DNA of 64,000 nucleotides from Neoscytalidium dimidiatum (lineage: Eukaryota > Ascomycota > Dothideomycetes > Botryosphaeriales > Botryosphaeriaceae), in assembly GCA_037367355.1 (NCBI GenBank), contig CM074699.1, positions 1,240,001 to 1,304,000 on the forward strand. Reading direction: 5' to 3'. The notes under the pieces are model-generated. The model did no database searches and had not been told where the DNA came from. It saw only the letters and a program-made list of their open reading frames with translations. The translations under genes and the position numbers were made by a program. Every line of letters begins with the position of its first letter. Position 1 is the stretch's first letter. This document shows positions 33,694-45,540 of the stretch, in pieces.

Positions 33694-34466
33694 CGCAGTT
33701 CGCGGCGGGGGCGGACCTGGGCGTTAGCAGCAACAAGGGTCACGTAAGCAAGTTTCTACGAGAGTTGAGAAGGCGAGATGACACCGATGCATGGGTGCCA
33801 CAACCACGACCGCACGAACCGCAAAGCCAGCAGGAATGGGCAGCGAGCAGGCGATGCGGCGAGGCAACGAATGCAGACGAAGGGCGTCTCTGGCTCGAGG
33901 CGGGCGACGGAACGTGAGAGTGCTCCAGCGGCCAGCGCGCCGACAGCGAGAACAAGAGCGCCGATGCGATACGCGTGGAAAGGGGCGGGGTGTGGTGTGG
34001 ATGGAAGGAAGTGAGTCGGACAGGCGTCACGAAGACTCGGCGGTGGGCGCGGAGTCGATGGAAAACGAGGAGTGCTCGGTGCGGAAGCGCCGATCGCCCG
34101 ATGCTGGCTGGCAGCGCTTAAGCCAGCCTGCCTACCAGTGCCGTGCCAGGGAACCACGCCTGTGACGGTCGCGCTAGGCGCCGCCGCTGCTCACCGCCCG
34201 CGCGTGGCTCCAGCGCGTCGTTGCCCCGAGCACCGCGTAAACACACACAAGCAAGCGGATGATCGCCAGCCTCTCCACCCGCGCATCGCTCCCCAGACAC
34301 TGACGCACTCACCCTTCCAAACACCATGCAGCCCTGTACATACCGCATCTAGTCGTCTGCATCCTTCTGCTTCTTTGTTTTGCCTACAGCAGGTCCGCGG
34401 TATGCCAGTTCGCTTTGATACCCTTCTCCGGTAAACAAGCATCTCTCGTCCCCTCGTTGCGTCACC
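33694..34466. promoter_or_regulatory. Shared GC-rich divergent promoter region (RED1 homologue / myosin II)
   Basis: About 0.77 kb separates the two divergent starts. The left part is G/C-rich and CpG-dense, and the right part is C/T-rich before the myosin ATG, as in many fungal 5' leaders. Several open frames on both strands lack conservation and overlap the expected leaders. No TATA box is evident. Confidence 0.5.
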
Positions 34467-37400
34467 ATGAGCGCGCCCGCTCAGAACGGCCCTCGCTGGA
34501 GGGCCAGTCCATTCAACAGAAGCTCGGCCTCTCCCTCACCGACACCTGCTCCCGCCTCGAGTCGACCTCAGTCCATGAACCTTTCTTCCTCGCTATCGCC
34601 CGCCAATTCCAAATCCCACGCCCGGACACAATCAACCAATGCCCTCTTACCGGTCAGGAGCGAAACACGCATACGCTCCAACTCGACACGCAACAGCATG
34701 CTTGCCGGCGGTACCTTCGCTCCTAAGTTCATCAAGTCAGAGGAGATGCAGAATGCACCTCAGCTGGTAAGAGGCATTGAGGGAGAGAATGATTTCTCCG
34801 GCAAACGCTATGTCTGGCTGCGCCATCCGGAGAAGGCATTCGTGCGCGGATGGGTCGTCGAGGAGCTCGAGGGCAATAAGCTACTAGTACAGTGTGATGA
34901 CGGAGATGTATGCATCCTCTCCAGCGGCTCAGAGCCCTAGCTGATTTTCATGGCAGCAACAAACTGTAGATGCAGACAGTGTTGACAAGGTCAACCCCGC
35001 CAAATTTGACAAAGCTGACGACATGGCCGAGCTCACACATTTGAACGAGGCTTCGGTCGTGCATAATCTGCACATGAGGTACCAGGCGGACCTGATCTAC
35101 GTAAGTCGGACGATTACTCTTACTGATCGGTTTCACTAATCCTACCACAGACGTACTCTGGCCTCTTTTTGGTTACAGTCAATCCTTACTGCCCGCTTCC
35201 GATCTACTCGAGAGACTACATCAACATGTACAAGGGTCGAAATCGGGAAGATACCAAACCTCACATCTTCGCCATTGCCGACGAAGCGTTCCGGAATCTC
35301 GTAGATGAGGGCGAGAACCAGAGTATTCTAGTGACTGGCGAGTCTGGTGCCGGTAAAACTGAGAACACCAAGAAGGTCATCCAGTATCTCGCAGCTGTGG
35401 CAACTAGTGATACCCCTGCGAGAAGGAAGTCTGGCGGCCGGCAAATATCAAACTTGTCGGAGCAGATCCTTCGGGCCAATCCTATCCTTGAGGCTTTCGG
35501 TAATGCGCAGACCGTACGGAACAACAACTCTTCAAGATTTGGAAAATTCATCAGGATCGAATTCACACGCGCTGGACAGATTGCTGGCGCTTACATCGAC
35601 TGGTATCTTCTGGAGAAATCGAGAGTCGTAAGGCTAAATTCGAACGAGCGCAATTACCATGTCTTTTACCAGCTGCTCCAAGGCGCCAGCGCACAGATGA
35701 AAAAAGATTTCCTCCTGACCGGCCTGGATCTGGAAGATTTCGAATACACCAAACACGGCAATGATACCATCAGCGGAGTATCTGATTTGGACGAATGGAA
35801 CTCGCTGATCGAGGCTTTCGTCATCATGGGATTTTCCGACAAGGAACAGCACGCCGTTCTGAAGACAATAGCAGCTGTACTTCATCTTGGAAACATTACT
35901 GTGATCAAGGAGAGCCTTCGTGGCGACCAGGCAGCTCTAGATCCCGATGCTGAGGCGCAAGCACATAAAGTCGCCACTCTGCTTGGAATACCAACCGAAC
36001 CATTCATTAAGGCTCTTCTCCATCCGAGAGTGAAGGCTGGTCGAGAGTGGGTCGAGAAAGTTCAAACTCCGGAACAGGTCCGTTTGGCGATCGACGCCCT
36101 GTCGAAGGGAATCTACGAGCGTGGATTCGGAGATCTCGTCGACCGTATTAACAAGCAACTTGATCGTTCGGGAGCCAGCTCAGATGACTCTCATTTCATA
36201 GGCGTGCTCGATATCGCTGGATTTGAGATTTTCGAGGAGAACAGCTTTGAACAGCTGTGCATCAACTACACAAACGAAAAGTTGCAGCAGTTCTTCAATC
36301 ACCACATGTTTGTGCTCGAGCAGGAAGAGTACGCTAGGGAGCAAATTGAGTGGAAGTTCATCGATTTTGGACGCGACCTACAACCGACCATTGACCTCAT
36401 CGAATTGTCCAACCCAATCGGCATCTTCTCCTGCCTTGATGAAGATTCTGTAATGCCGAAAGCTACGGATCAGACGTTCACTGAAAAGCTCCATCAGCTT
36501 TGGGATCGAAAGACTCCCAAGTACAGGCGCTCGATTCTCCGCCAAGGCTTCATGCTCACCCACTACGCTGCCGAGGTTGAGTATTCGACGGAGGGATGGC
36601 TGGAGAAGAACAAGGATCCGCTCAATGACAACGTTACGCGGCTTCTGGCTTCATCGGCGGAAAAGCACATCGCCACCCTCTTTGCCGACTGCGCTGACAC
36701 TGACGAAGATTCGGGTACCACCCGCAATAGAGTGAAGAAAGGTCTCTTCCGCACTGTCGCGCAAAGGCATAAGGAAAATCTCTCAAAACTCATGGGTCAG
36801 TTGCATTCAACTCATCCTCACTTTGTGCGCTGCATACTGCCCAATCATAAGAAACGCCCCAAGCAATTTAGCGCACCTCTTGTTCTGGACCAATTGCGCT
36901 GCAACGGTGTACTCGAGGGTATTCGAATTGCTAGGACCGGCTTCCCCAATAGATTGCCCTTCGCAGAATTCCGCCAGCGTTATGAAATACTCTGCAACGA
37001 TATTCCGCGAGACTACCTGGAAGGCCAGGTCGCTGCCAAGATGATTCTCGAAAGGCTGAACTTGGACAAGTCATTTTACCGAGTCGGCCTTACCAAGGTT
37101 TTCTTCAGGGCAGGTGTTCTAGCTGAGTTGGAAGAGCAAAGAGATGCCGTCATCAGCAAGATAATGGCAGGCTTTCAGTCCGTTGCCCGTGGATATATTC
37201 AAAGGCGTATCGCCCACAAGCGCCTTTACCGAGCGGAAGCAACCCGCGTCATCCAGCGCAACTTCCAGGTGTATCTCGACCTCCAAGCCAACCCTTGGTG
37301 GCAACTTTTTGTCCGCATGCGCCCTCTCCTTGGCGCTACAAGGCAAGCGCAGGAGGTGAAGAAGCGGGATGAGATGATTCAGAAACTCGAAGAGCAAAGG

Positions 37401-40400
37401 CAGGCCGAAGCAGCTGAGCGCCAGAAGATCGAAGATGAACGACGTCGTGCCGAAGGCGAAATTCAACGCATTCAAGAAACCCTGGAAAGCGAACGTGCCC
37501 TTGCTCTCGATAAAGAGGAGATCTTCAAGCGTCTGCAGGCGCGCGAAGCTGAGCTTGTCGAGAAACTTGCCGAAGCTGAGGCAGATTCTGATAACCTCGA
37601 AGAGCAGCTAAGCGAACTGATGATCGCGAAAAAGAAAACTGAGGAGCAAGCCGACGAGTGGCGCAGGGAATTAGAGCAAGCCGGCGAAATCATTAGTGGC
37701 CTCGAGACGGAGAAACAGGACTTGGTCAACCGGATCACTGAACTCGAACTTCAAGTCTCCGAACTAGAAAATGCACGCAATCAAAGGACCGAGACCGAGG
37801 AAAGACTGCAGCAGGAGATCAACACGCTCAACAGCCACCTTTCCCTCAAGGAGAAGAAGCTTGAGGACCTCCAAGAAAAGATGCTGCAGAATGACCAAGA
37901 ACTCGACATCAAGCTTGCCAACACCACGAAAGATCTCAACTCCGCCAAGAAGCAAGTGAAAGAGCTCATTGACGAGAACCGCGAAATCAGAAAGCAGATG
38001 TCGGATTTGTCGAACAGCGCCACTAGCTACGAGGATCTCGTTAGGCGAAAGGATAGCGAGCTTGCCATTCTGAAGTCAGAGAACAGACAATACGAGGCCG
38101 ACCGCCAAAAGTACGAAGCGGAGAAGAAATCGCTGACCACGCGCCACGAAAGCGTGCAAAGCCAGCTCCGCGAAGTGAAGGCTGAGATGGAGGCAATGCA
38201 GTCAGCTAAAGCTCAACTTGAGCGGGAAGCTGCTGATGCGAAGAAACTCCTTGATGCTAAACTGTCCGAGGATGCGGAAGCCGTTGAGGACCGCAAGATT
38301 CTCGAGAAGCAGCTCGAGGACTTGAAGACTGAACTCTTTCAGCTACAAACAGAACTCAGCAGGGAGAGGCAGTCCAGGGATGATGTTGAAATGCTTGGTG
38401 AACACAAGTACAACGAGCTCAAGCGTGACTTCGATTCCTTGAAGGAAGCTAAGGTCACCATCGAGAAGGAGATGTACGTTCAACAAGACGTCCTTCGACG
38501 CAATACCGAGGCACGGGCTGCAGCCGAAAAGGAAAAGAAGGAATATCAAGATGAACTTCGCAAGATTCGACAACAGTTCCTGGAGCTTCAGGAAGCCAAG
38601 CTGGAGGTGGAGGCTAGCGCTGAGCACAAGGTAGTCATGATGGCTAATGAACGCCAGACTGCTTTGCGCCAGCAGCTGCAGGCCAAGGACGCACAAGTGG
38701 AAGAGCTCGAGGCTGAGCGTGCCCGTCTGAACAATGAAGTGCAAGGTCTTACTCAGATGATTGCCGAGTCAGACACGTATCGTGCCTATAATGACCAGCA
38801 CAAGGAACGTCTAGAGCGAGAGCTCGTCACTATCAAGGGCCGACTGGCCGCTTCAGAGAACGATAATCGTGCGCTGCTCAACAAGATCCAACAGAAGAAT
38901 CTCGACATTGCTAGGTCAAACTCAAGGGCCGGTGACAGCCAACGTACAAGGATATCGCAGCTATCCAACGAGAAGACAAAGCTTGAGGAGGAGAACAAGA
39001 AGCTCCAGCGTCAAGTTGAAGACGCTCAGCTTACCATCACCTCCTTGGAGAAGCAGAAGGAGAAGCTTTCCCTCGGCTTGGAAGATCTCACTCATGAGGT
39101 CACCCGCGAACAGATGGCCAGCCGCAATGCTGAAAAGTCTGCATCCACTGCCAGCCTTCAACTTGCTGACGCAAACCGCAAGCTCGAGACTGAGAGACAG
39201 CTCAAAAACCAGGCTCAAGCTAATAACAGGACCATCCAGTCTGCATTTGACAATGCCAATGCTGAGCTCGCTGAATGCCGTAATCAGCTGGTTTTGCTCC
39301 GCAAGGTCTTCGAGCCTGACGCAACCGAGGAGGAACATGCGACCTATGAGTCTGTGCGAGCGGACATCGACAAAGCCGTTGATCTTGCAAAGAAGCTTGA
39401 AGCCGCCCAATTGGCTCTTAGGCAGGCCAATGAACGTGCGATCAATGCTGAAATTCTGGTGGAAGAGCTTCGCGAGCGTTATGATGGAGAAATCACCGAT
39501 TTGGACACACGCCACTCGAACTCGAAGCGTGCTCTACTTGAAGAGATGAATCAAAATCAGCTCAACCAAGTGCATTCACGCCATACCCCCAGCGCCTGGC
39601 GCCGAGACTCTGAAAACAAGCGACCATTCACGCCCCCGACTGGCACTCCTTTGAATCAAAGGCAGCTCAGCAACGCCACTCATGACTCTGCCCGGTCGGA
39701 GAAGAGTATCGACACAGTCACCTTCAACAATAAGATGGATCTTGCGGCAGAGCTCGAATTGGTGCAGAACCAGCTTCAGATGTCAGAAATGCGTGCCCGT
39801 CACCTACAGGACCAGCTGGACCGCTCACCTACCAAGAATTGGCAAGAGGAGAGCCCTAGCCTCCGTCGGATGCAGAAGCTGGAGCGCGAGAACTTTCGTC
39901 TTCACGACATGCTCGATGATTCGGCAAAGAAGGTGTCGGCTCTGGAACACGACCTCCGAACTGGACAGCTTTCGCTCAAGGAGGTCCAGACAAAGTCATA
40001 CGAGGAGCTCTACGACCTTCTTAACTCCCAGGAGCATGCGAGGAAATCGATTCTACAGTCGCACAATGCTCTCGTCAACGAGCTTGCGGATGCCAAGACC
40101 GCGTTCGATGAGCTCAAGCAGACCAAGAGAGAGATGGAAGTAGAACTTCGTGATGCCCGATCCGAACTCACCGACCTCAACTACGAGCGCGAGCAGGAAG
40201 AGGCTAATCACGCACAGCTTCTCCAAGAGTTCTCTGACCTCCAGATCAGACTGGACAACGAGCAGTCAAAGCTCTTAGACGTTACTTCAAGTCTCAACCT
40301 CTATAAGAGCCGGGCGGATGAGTACTTCAGCAAGCTTGAGCAGGCTGAAATCGCTGTTCTCAAGGCCTCTCGTGCTGAGCAGTTCGCAAAGACGCAGGCT

Positions 40401-41910
40401 CGTGAAGCAGAGGAGCAGTGCGCCAGCATTATGTCTGAACGTCAGCAGATGGATGATATGATTGAGGACCTCCAACGGCAGACACAGCAATACGAAGAGC
40501 GCATCGAAGATCTTTCCGCTGATCTCGAGGCGGCACTCCAGGGCAAAAAGCGTCTGCAGAATGAACTCGAGGATTACCGTAGCCAGCGCGCTATCGACAT
40601 TGAAGACACCGAAACATCAATGGAACAGACCCGCAAGAAGTACCAAGCAGAGCTGTCGAGCCTTTCCCAGGAGCTGGAACAAGAACGTCTCAACATCATC
40701 CGCGTCCGCGAAGAGAACGGCCGTCTGCACGAAGAGATCGAGGAGTGGCGCGCCAAATGGGATGACGAGATCCTCAACAGCTCGACCTGGGCCAAGGAGA
40801 AGGGCCGTTTGGAAATGACTCTTCAAGATCTGAGTAATTCTCGCGATGAGGCTGTCAATGCACACAACGAAGCACAGGGTAAAATCGTCAACCTACTTTC
40901 TCAAGTCAGGAGTCTTCGCACATCCATTGATGACGTCACTGCTGAACGGGATTCTTTGCTCAAGGAGAAGAAGGGGCTTGAATCGCGTTTGGCAGAAGCC
41001 GCCGAGCGTTTGGATGAGCTTTCTCGCAGCGAGAGTCCTAGTCTTAGGAGCGCAGCTGAAGTCGATCGCGAGCTGCTTGAGCTCAAGTCTGGTCTTGCCC
41101 AACAGGAGGATATTGCCGCTGCTGCTGTTGGTAAGATGAGGCGCGCCGAGGCTCTCGGCCAGGAACTCCAAAAGGACCTTGTCGCCGAGCGCGAGGCGAA
41201 CGTGCAGTTGCACACAGAGAAGGCCAACCTCGAGAAGAAGGTCAAGGATCTCCAACTCCGCCTTATCGACCTCGAAACCAAGGGCTTCTCTTCAGCTAGC
41301 CAGGACGTCAAATACCTGCACGGCCGCATCCAGGAGGTAAGTTCGCTTCCGATTTCCATCTAATATATATTTCCAAATCGCTGACTTCTTAATCTCACAG
41401 CTCGAGAAATCCCTCGAGGAGGCCCACGCTACCCGCAACACAGAATCGCGCGCCAACCGCGCTATCGACCGCACGGTCAAGGATCTGCAGCAGCAGATTG
41501 AGCGCCGCGAGAAGGCCAACTCCACCCTCGCCGAAGACCTCGGCAAGGCTCGCGACAAGATTTCCACGCTGCTCTCGACCATTGACGAACTGCAATCCTC
41601 CGACTCGGCTCACCAGCTCGCAGCAAAGCGCGCCGAGCGCGAGCTCCGCGAGGAGCGCGAGACGCGTCTGCGTGTCGAGAGGGAGCTGGAGGGCTGGAAG
41701 GGCCTGCGGCTCGAGAGGAGGAGCGCGTTGGGTGTGCCGAATGGCGCTCTTGGTGGTGGCAGCGAGGCCGGCGGGAGCAGGAGGGATAGCTACGCGGAGC
41801 TCCTAAGCGAGTTGCAGCCGCCGAGGGCGTTGGGCGCACCGGGCGGTGGAGGCAGCCTTAGAGGGAGTCTAAGGAAGGCGAGCAATGGGACTAGGAACAG
41901 TTTTTTGTAG
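34467..41910 (+). CDS. myoB: Class II myosin heavy chain
   Basis: Four exons, 34467-34907, 34957-35100, 35151-41336 and 41401-41910, with introns of 49, 50 and 64 nt, all phase 0; 2426 aa. The order is a disordered Ser/Pro N-terminus, an SH3-like N-domain ([18 protein letters not shown]), then the motor: P-loop GESGAGKT (35338-35361), switch [11 protein letters not shown], switch [19 protein letters not shown], actin-binding loop HFVRCILPN and SH1 helix [14 protein letters not shown] neck with IQ-like sequence ([12 protein letters not shown]) at about 37165-37210 follows, then about 1500 residues of heptad coiled-coil tail broken by a Pro/Ser hinge near 39580-39680. Length and layout match filamentous fungal conventional myosin (Aspergillus MyoB, budding yeast Myo1), which drives the contractile ring at septation. 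The symbol follows the Aspergillus name. Intact and highly conserved, it makes a good syntenic anchor. Confidence 0.95.
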
Positions 41911-42805
41911 GTGGGTCCGCCCTTAGCGGGGAAAGAGGAGCAGGAGCAGCGGGCAAAAAGGACAGTGTTGTCATGATCGATGGTGATAATGATGACGATG
42001 AGGTTATGGGGGCATTGAGAGGTGGCGGCGCTAAGGGCGGAGGGTACTGTGGTAATGTGGGTGGGGAATCGGGCGATGACGATGATGGGATTGATGATCA
42101 TGATGGCGATGAGGACTTGGATACGGGCGAGGGCGTTGGAATCGATGGCAGGCGAAAGGGTACGATTAGGGTTATTATTCGGTCGCAGGCGTTTTTGTGA
42201 TGGACGTTAGGGTAGGGGCTTTCATTCATGTCATTGAGATTCCACGTGAGCATGGGGGTCGGGGCGTAAGGGTACTTACTCTTTAATGTCATTCCCTGTC
42301 TTAAATTTCTAAGAGATTAACCTGAGTGATTTGACATGACTGCTTTGCAATATAGCGACTCAATAGCAGCATCCAATATAGAATAAAGGGCGTCCCAAAA
42401 GTGTAGTTGATAGTTAGTGAACTTCCTGGTCGACTGCCCATCTCCCACCTAATAATGATATAGAATACGACATAGTTATCAATTGACTCAGAAAAGCAAG
42501 TACGGGCTGTGGAAGCAGCCGTCCGGACACTAATGTATGGACAAAGCTCTTATATTCACGTTAGGATGACTGCTTCAACTGCCAGAATTCTTACTTCTAG
42601 TAGTGCCAGGACAAATTGTAGTGGCGCTCAACTTCTTCTTTCTCGTTTCAGACAGCTATCACAACTAAACATAGTTGCTGTTGCATAACCCTCATCCACT
42701 TTGCACCTAGATGTGCTCACCTCAACACCCACCAGCATCTCGACTTCATGATACCACGTCAACATCTACCAAATAAAAGCCTGCATCGAAAAACATCGTC
42801 CCACC
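41911..42805. other. 3' flank of myosin II and upstream region of the BTB-like gene
   Basis: Starts with a GAT/GATGATGAC-rich stretch (about 41970-42120) and then becomes AT-rich. No gene. An AAATAAAAG TATA-like element lies at about 42770-42778, some 30 bp before the next ATG. Confidence 0.45.
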
Positions 42806-44228
42806 ATGTCGTCGTCATCGTCGTCGCCTCAGCACGACACTTTTCCATACTTCACTAACGGCGACGTTGAAATCATCCTCACGCCAATCCAAAAACTACG
42901 CCTTCACGCCGACGTCCTCCGCGGCGCTTCAACCCTCCTCTCCGCATTACTAACGACCGACAACGCGGCCGTGCAGGGCAAGAAGACCCTCAACAACGGT
43001 GGCAGCAGCAGCGCGCATGTGCGGTACCGGCTGGAACTCGTTGGCGTCAAGCGACCGCCAGGACGACTGGAGTTGATCGTAAGTAGCGAGGCCCCTCTCT
43101 CAAGCCCATCCCCCTGATATCGTAAAACCAGTAAAGTAAAGGCAGCGTTGATGCTCAAAAATGGCGACTCAGAAACTCGACACAACCGGCCGCCCCATCC
43201 CCACCGCGACGCAGCCCCGCGCGACGATGCACCTCTCCTCGCACAGCGCCGATCCAGCCCTCCGCCCCGTCCCGGGTGCCTGGCTCGCCGTCCTCGGTGC
43301 GCTGTACGGCAGCGAGATCCGGATTGAGCGGCACCACGACGATGACGACGACGACAACGACGACGAAGGCGCACGGCAGAGCAGCGCCCTCGTCCGCATC
43401 ATCCGCGCCGCGAGCACGATCCTCGACGTGGTCGACTACCTGGGCCTGCGCAACAGCGTGCTCGCGCCGCTCGAGCTGGCGCTGCTGGGCAGCGAGCAGA
43501 CGCTGTGGCAGAGCGTGTGCGCGGCGCCGGTCGCGTGGGTCGACCTGGGCGCGCGGCTGCGCAGCTTCCCCGTCTGGCGCGAGGCGATGGTGCATGTCGT
43601 GGGCGGGTGGGGGGAGTGGGAGGAGCGGGAGAAGAGGATGCTGGGGGATGGGGCGAGGGGGTTGGCGGAAAGAAAAGCGAAGAAGTTTGAGGGGTTTAAG
43701 AGGGAGTTGGAGGAGAGGTTGTTGGCGTACAGGCATGAGAGATTGAGGTGGGTGGAGGGGCGAGGGGAGCCGAGGGGGAAGAAGAAGCATGAGCCGGATG
43801 TCTTCTTCTGGCAGGCGCAGGTGCTGTGGAGCGATTGGCTGGCGAGGCGGTTTAGGGAGGGGATGGGTAGAGGCGCGAGGGATGGCGGGTGGAGAATGTA
43901 TGAGATGATTTGGGATGGTGAGTGGGCGGGCTCGGAGGAGCAGGCCTGCGTGAGCCCGTTGACTCCGGCCGGGCTCAAGGTGATCAATGAGATCGTGGGA
44001 GAGATGAAGAAAGACTTGAAGAAGATGGTTGAGAGGGTTATGATTTCCAGGTTGAAGCTCGACCAGAGTCTGATGTCAGCAAACCGGTTAACACCTTTCA
44101 ACATCGAGTTGCGGAATGCGCCTTGGAATACGAAAGGGAGCACCGATCACAGCAACAAGCGCCCGCGCCTTGAGGTGAACTTTCCCCGTATTTCAGATGA
44201 AGTCGACGACCTTGATCACTTTTCTTAA
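42806..44228 (+). CDS. BTB/POZ-like fungal protein
   Basis: Two exons, 42806-43078 and 43173-44228, give 442 aa. The 94-nt intron has donor GTAAGT and acceptor ACTCAG, phase 0. Closer AG dinucleotides would put stops in frame, so the acceptor is placed after the apparent ATG at 43161. The N-terminal part (DVEIILTP, then RLHADVLRGASTLLSALL) has the BTB/POZ strand-helix pattern. The rest is the large fungal extension: WLAVLGALYG, ILDVVDYLGLRNSV, LELALLGSEQTLW, WVDLGARLRSFPVWREAMVHVVGGW. Such proteins are abundant in Pezizomycotina and their function is unknown; BTB folds usually mediate dimerisation or cullin-3 binding. Base composition flips from C/G-rich (to about 43600) to strongly purine-rich (43600-43950) on the coding strand. 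Confidence 0.82.
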
Positions 44229-44859
44229 TCCAAAAGAGCAGATCGGAAATGGGACAGACGAAGTATCTGCCTCCGACGAACAATCTTAGCAAATCTCGTG
44301 GATACGCGTGTCTGGATCTAGCGATAATAAAGTCGATTACCAGGTTCGGTCGTAGGTATGGAGATATGAAGGACCAGACATTTCACTTTTCTCTTCTTCG
44401 GCTATTTCGAGCTAGTAGCCAGAAGCTGGGCATTCAATCGAATTCAAGCTTGACCACGGCCGCTTAGAATGGGACCCTGGCTGAGTTTGACCTAGTTGAT
44501 TTGTTGTCCGTGAACTAGACTCATTGATAGCTGATTGATATGATGTGAAGAGCACGTCGGCTTTTCATCCTTGGATAGGAATGCGGAGACAAAAAAGAAA
44601 TGCTTATGTCAATTGACGATGTAAGGTTGCACCTTGAAGTTGATGTTTGATGTACAAGGAAAACATACAGACCGCGCGCGGCAACATTTCTCGGCAACTC
44701 TCTATTCCATGGCGCAATCGCAATCCGTATTTGCCATCTTCATGACGATTTGTTTCGCCTCTGTTCACATAGGTAGCCGCGTCTCCGGCGACTTTTCAGG
44801 GAGGCATCTTGCGTTTTCATCCCGTCTTCCATTATTCTCCAATCCACCCTGTGATTCGT
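44229..44859. other. Convergent 3' spacer
   Basis: Tail-to-tail spacer between the BTB-like gene and the complex I subunit gene. Open stretches here are not conserved. Confidence 0.45.
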
Positions 44860-45217
44860 CTAATCGTCATAGCCTGAAGGAATCTGTCTTGGGCCCTTGG
44901 GGACTGCCAGCAACCATCCATGTTAGCATGCATCGGAATTGGGCCCTCAGGAAAATGCCATTGGAAATATTCCCGATCCTCAATTGTATTTCTATTCGTG
45001 TCTATCCAATGTGTTGCGGTCGCAACTTACTCGGGTAGGTCAGGGGGATTGGCGGACGGCCAGGCTCATCGCCGATCAACCTGCGGAAAGGCGGAACGGT
45101 GACAATTGCAACGGGACCGGCGAGGCCGACGACGATGGAGTAGAAGATGGCGGGCTTCTCGTGGGAGGCCCAGCGCAGGTAGCGGATGGGCTGGGACCAG
45201 AAGCGCGGCGTCGACAT
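44860..45217 (-). CDS. nuo9.5: NADH:ubiquinone oxidoreductase 9.5 kDa subunit (mitochondrial complex I)
   Basis: Two exons, 45217-45031 and a final 44-nt exon 44903-44860, are joined by a 127-nt intron (GTAAGT...GGCAG, phase 1); 76 aa. The first exon reads MSTPRFWSQPIRYLRWASHE, then a single hydrophobic helix (AIFYSIVVGLAGPVAIVTV) and PIPLTYP. The splice completes IPKGPRQIPSGYDD, the typical end of the fungal 9.5 kDa complex I subunit (NDUFA3-like). The size matches. The protein is inferred to sit in the inner mitochondrial membrane as an accessory subunit of complex I. The last exon is easy to miss because it is only 14 codons. The gene is divergent from WBP1 across 323 bp, two housekeeping genes sharing one promoter region. 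Confidence 0.9.
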
Positions 45218-45540
45218 AGCGGCGAGTGGTGAGAAGGTCGCAGGAGTCGTGGCAGCGGTGGTCTGGGGAAGCTGCGGGGCGCGATACGGGTTGTGGGCGG
45301 CGGGTTGTAGGTGGTGAGGTTGTCGGAGGACGTCTCTGCTGACTGCGCGGGCGGTGATTGGATTGCGGAGGCAGCGGCGCTGAGGCGGAGGTTCTGATTC
45401 TCCGCGCGCTGCATCAGAGCTCCAGTGCTGCAGCGCCCCAGGTCCCCGGTCGGTCTTGGCGCGGGCGACGCGGCATACGTTTCCCCTACAGCTGACGACT
45501 CCCATCAATTGAACCACAATCCACTCCATTGCCGACCACA
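45218..45540. promoter_or_regulatory. Bidirectional promoter region, complex I subunit / WBP1
   Basis: 323 bp between two divergent ATGs of housekeeping genes. GC-rich with no TATA box. The minus-strand open reading across it is leader sequence, not an N-terminal extension. Confidence 0.55.

Noticed and set aside
38869..39549. 226-codon frame within the myosin tail
   Set aside because: Frame shadow of the coiled-coil coding sequence.
43142..43172. Earlier intron acceptors or the ATG at 43161 as start in the BTB-like gene
   Set aside because: Closer acceptors give an in-frame stop or the wrong phase. Only ACTCAG ending at 43172 joins both exons in phase 0 with family-like sequence.
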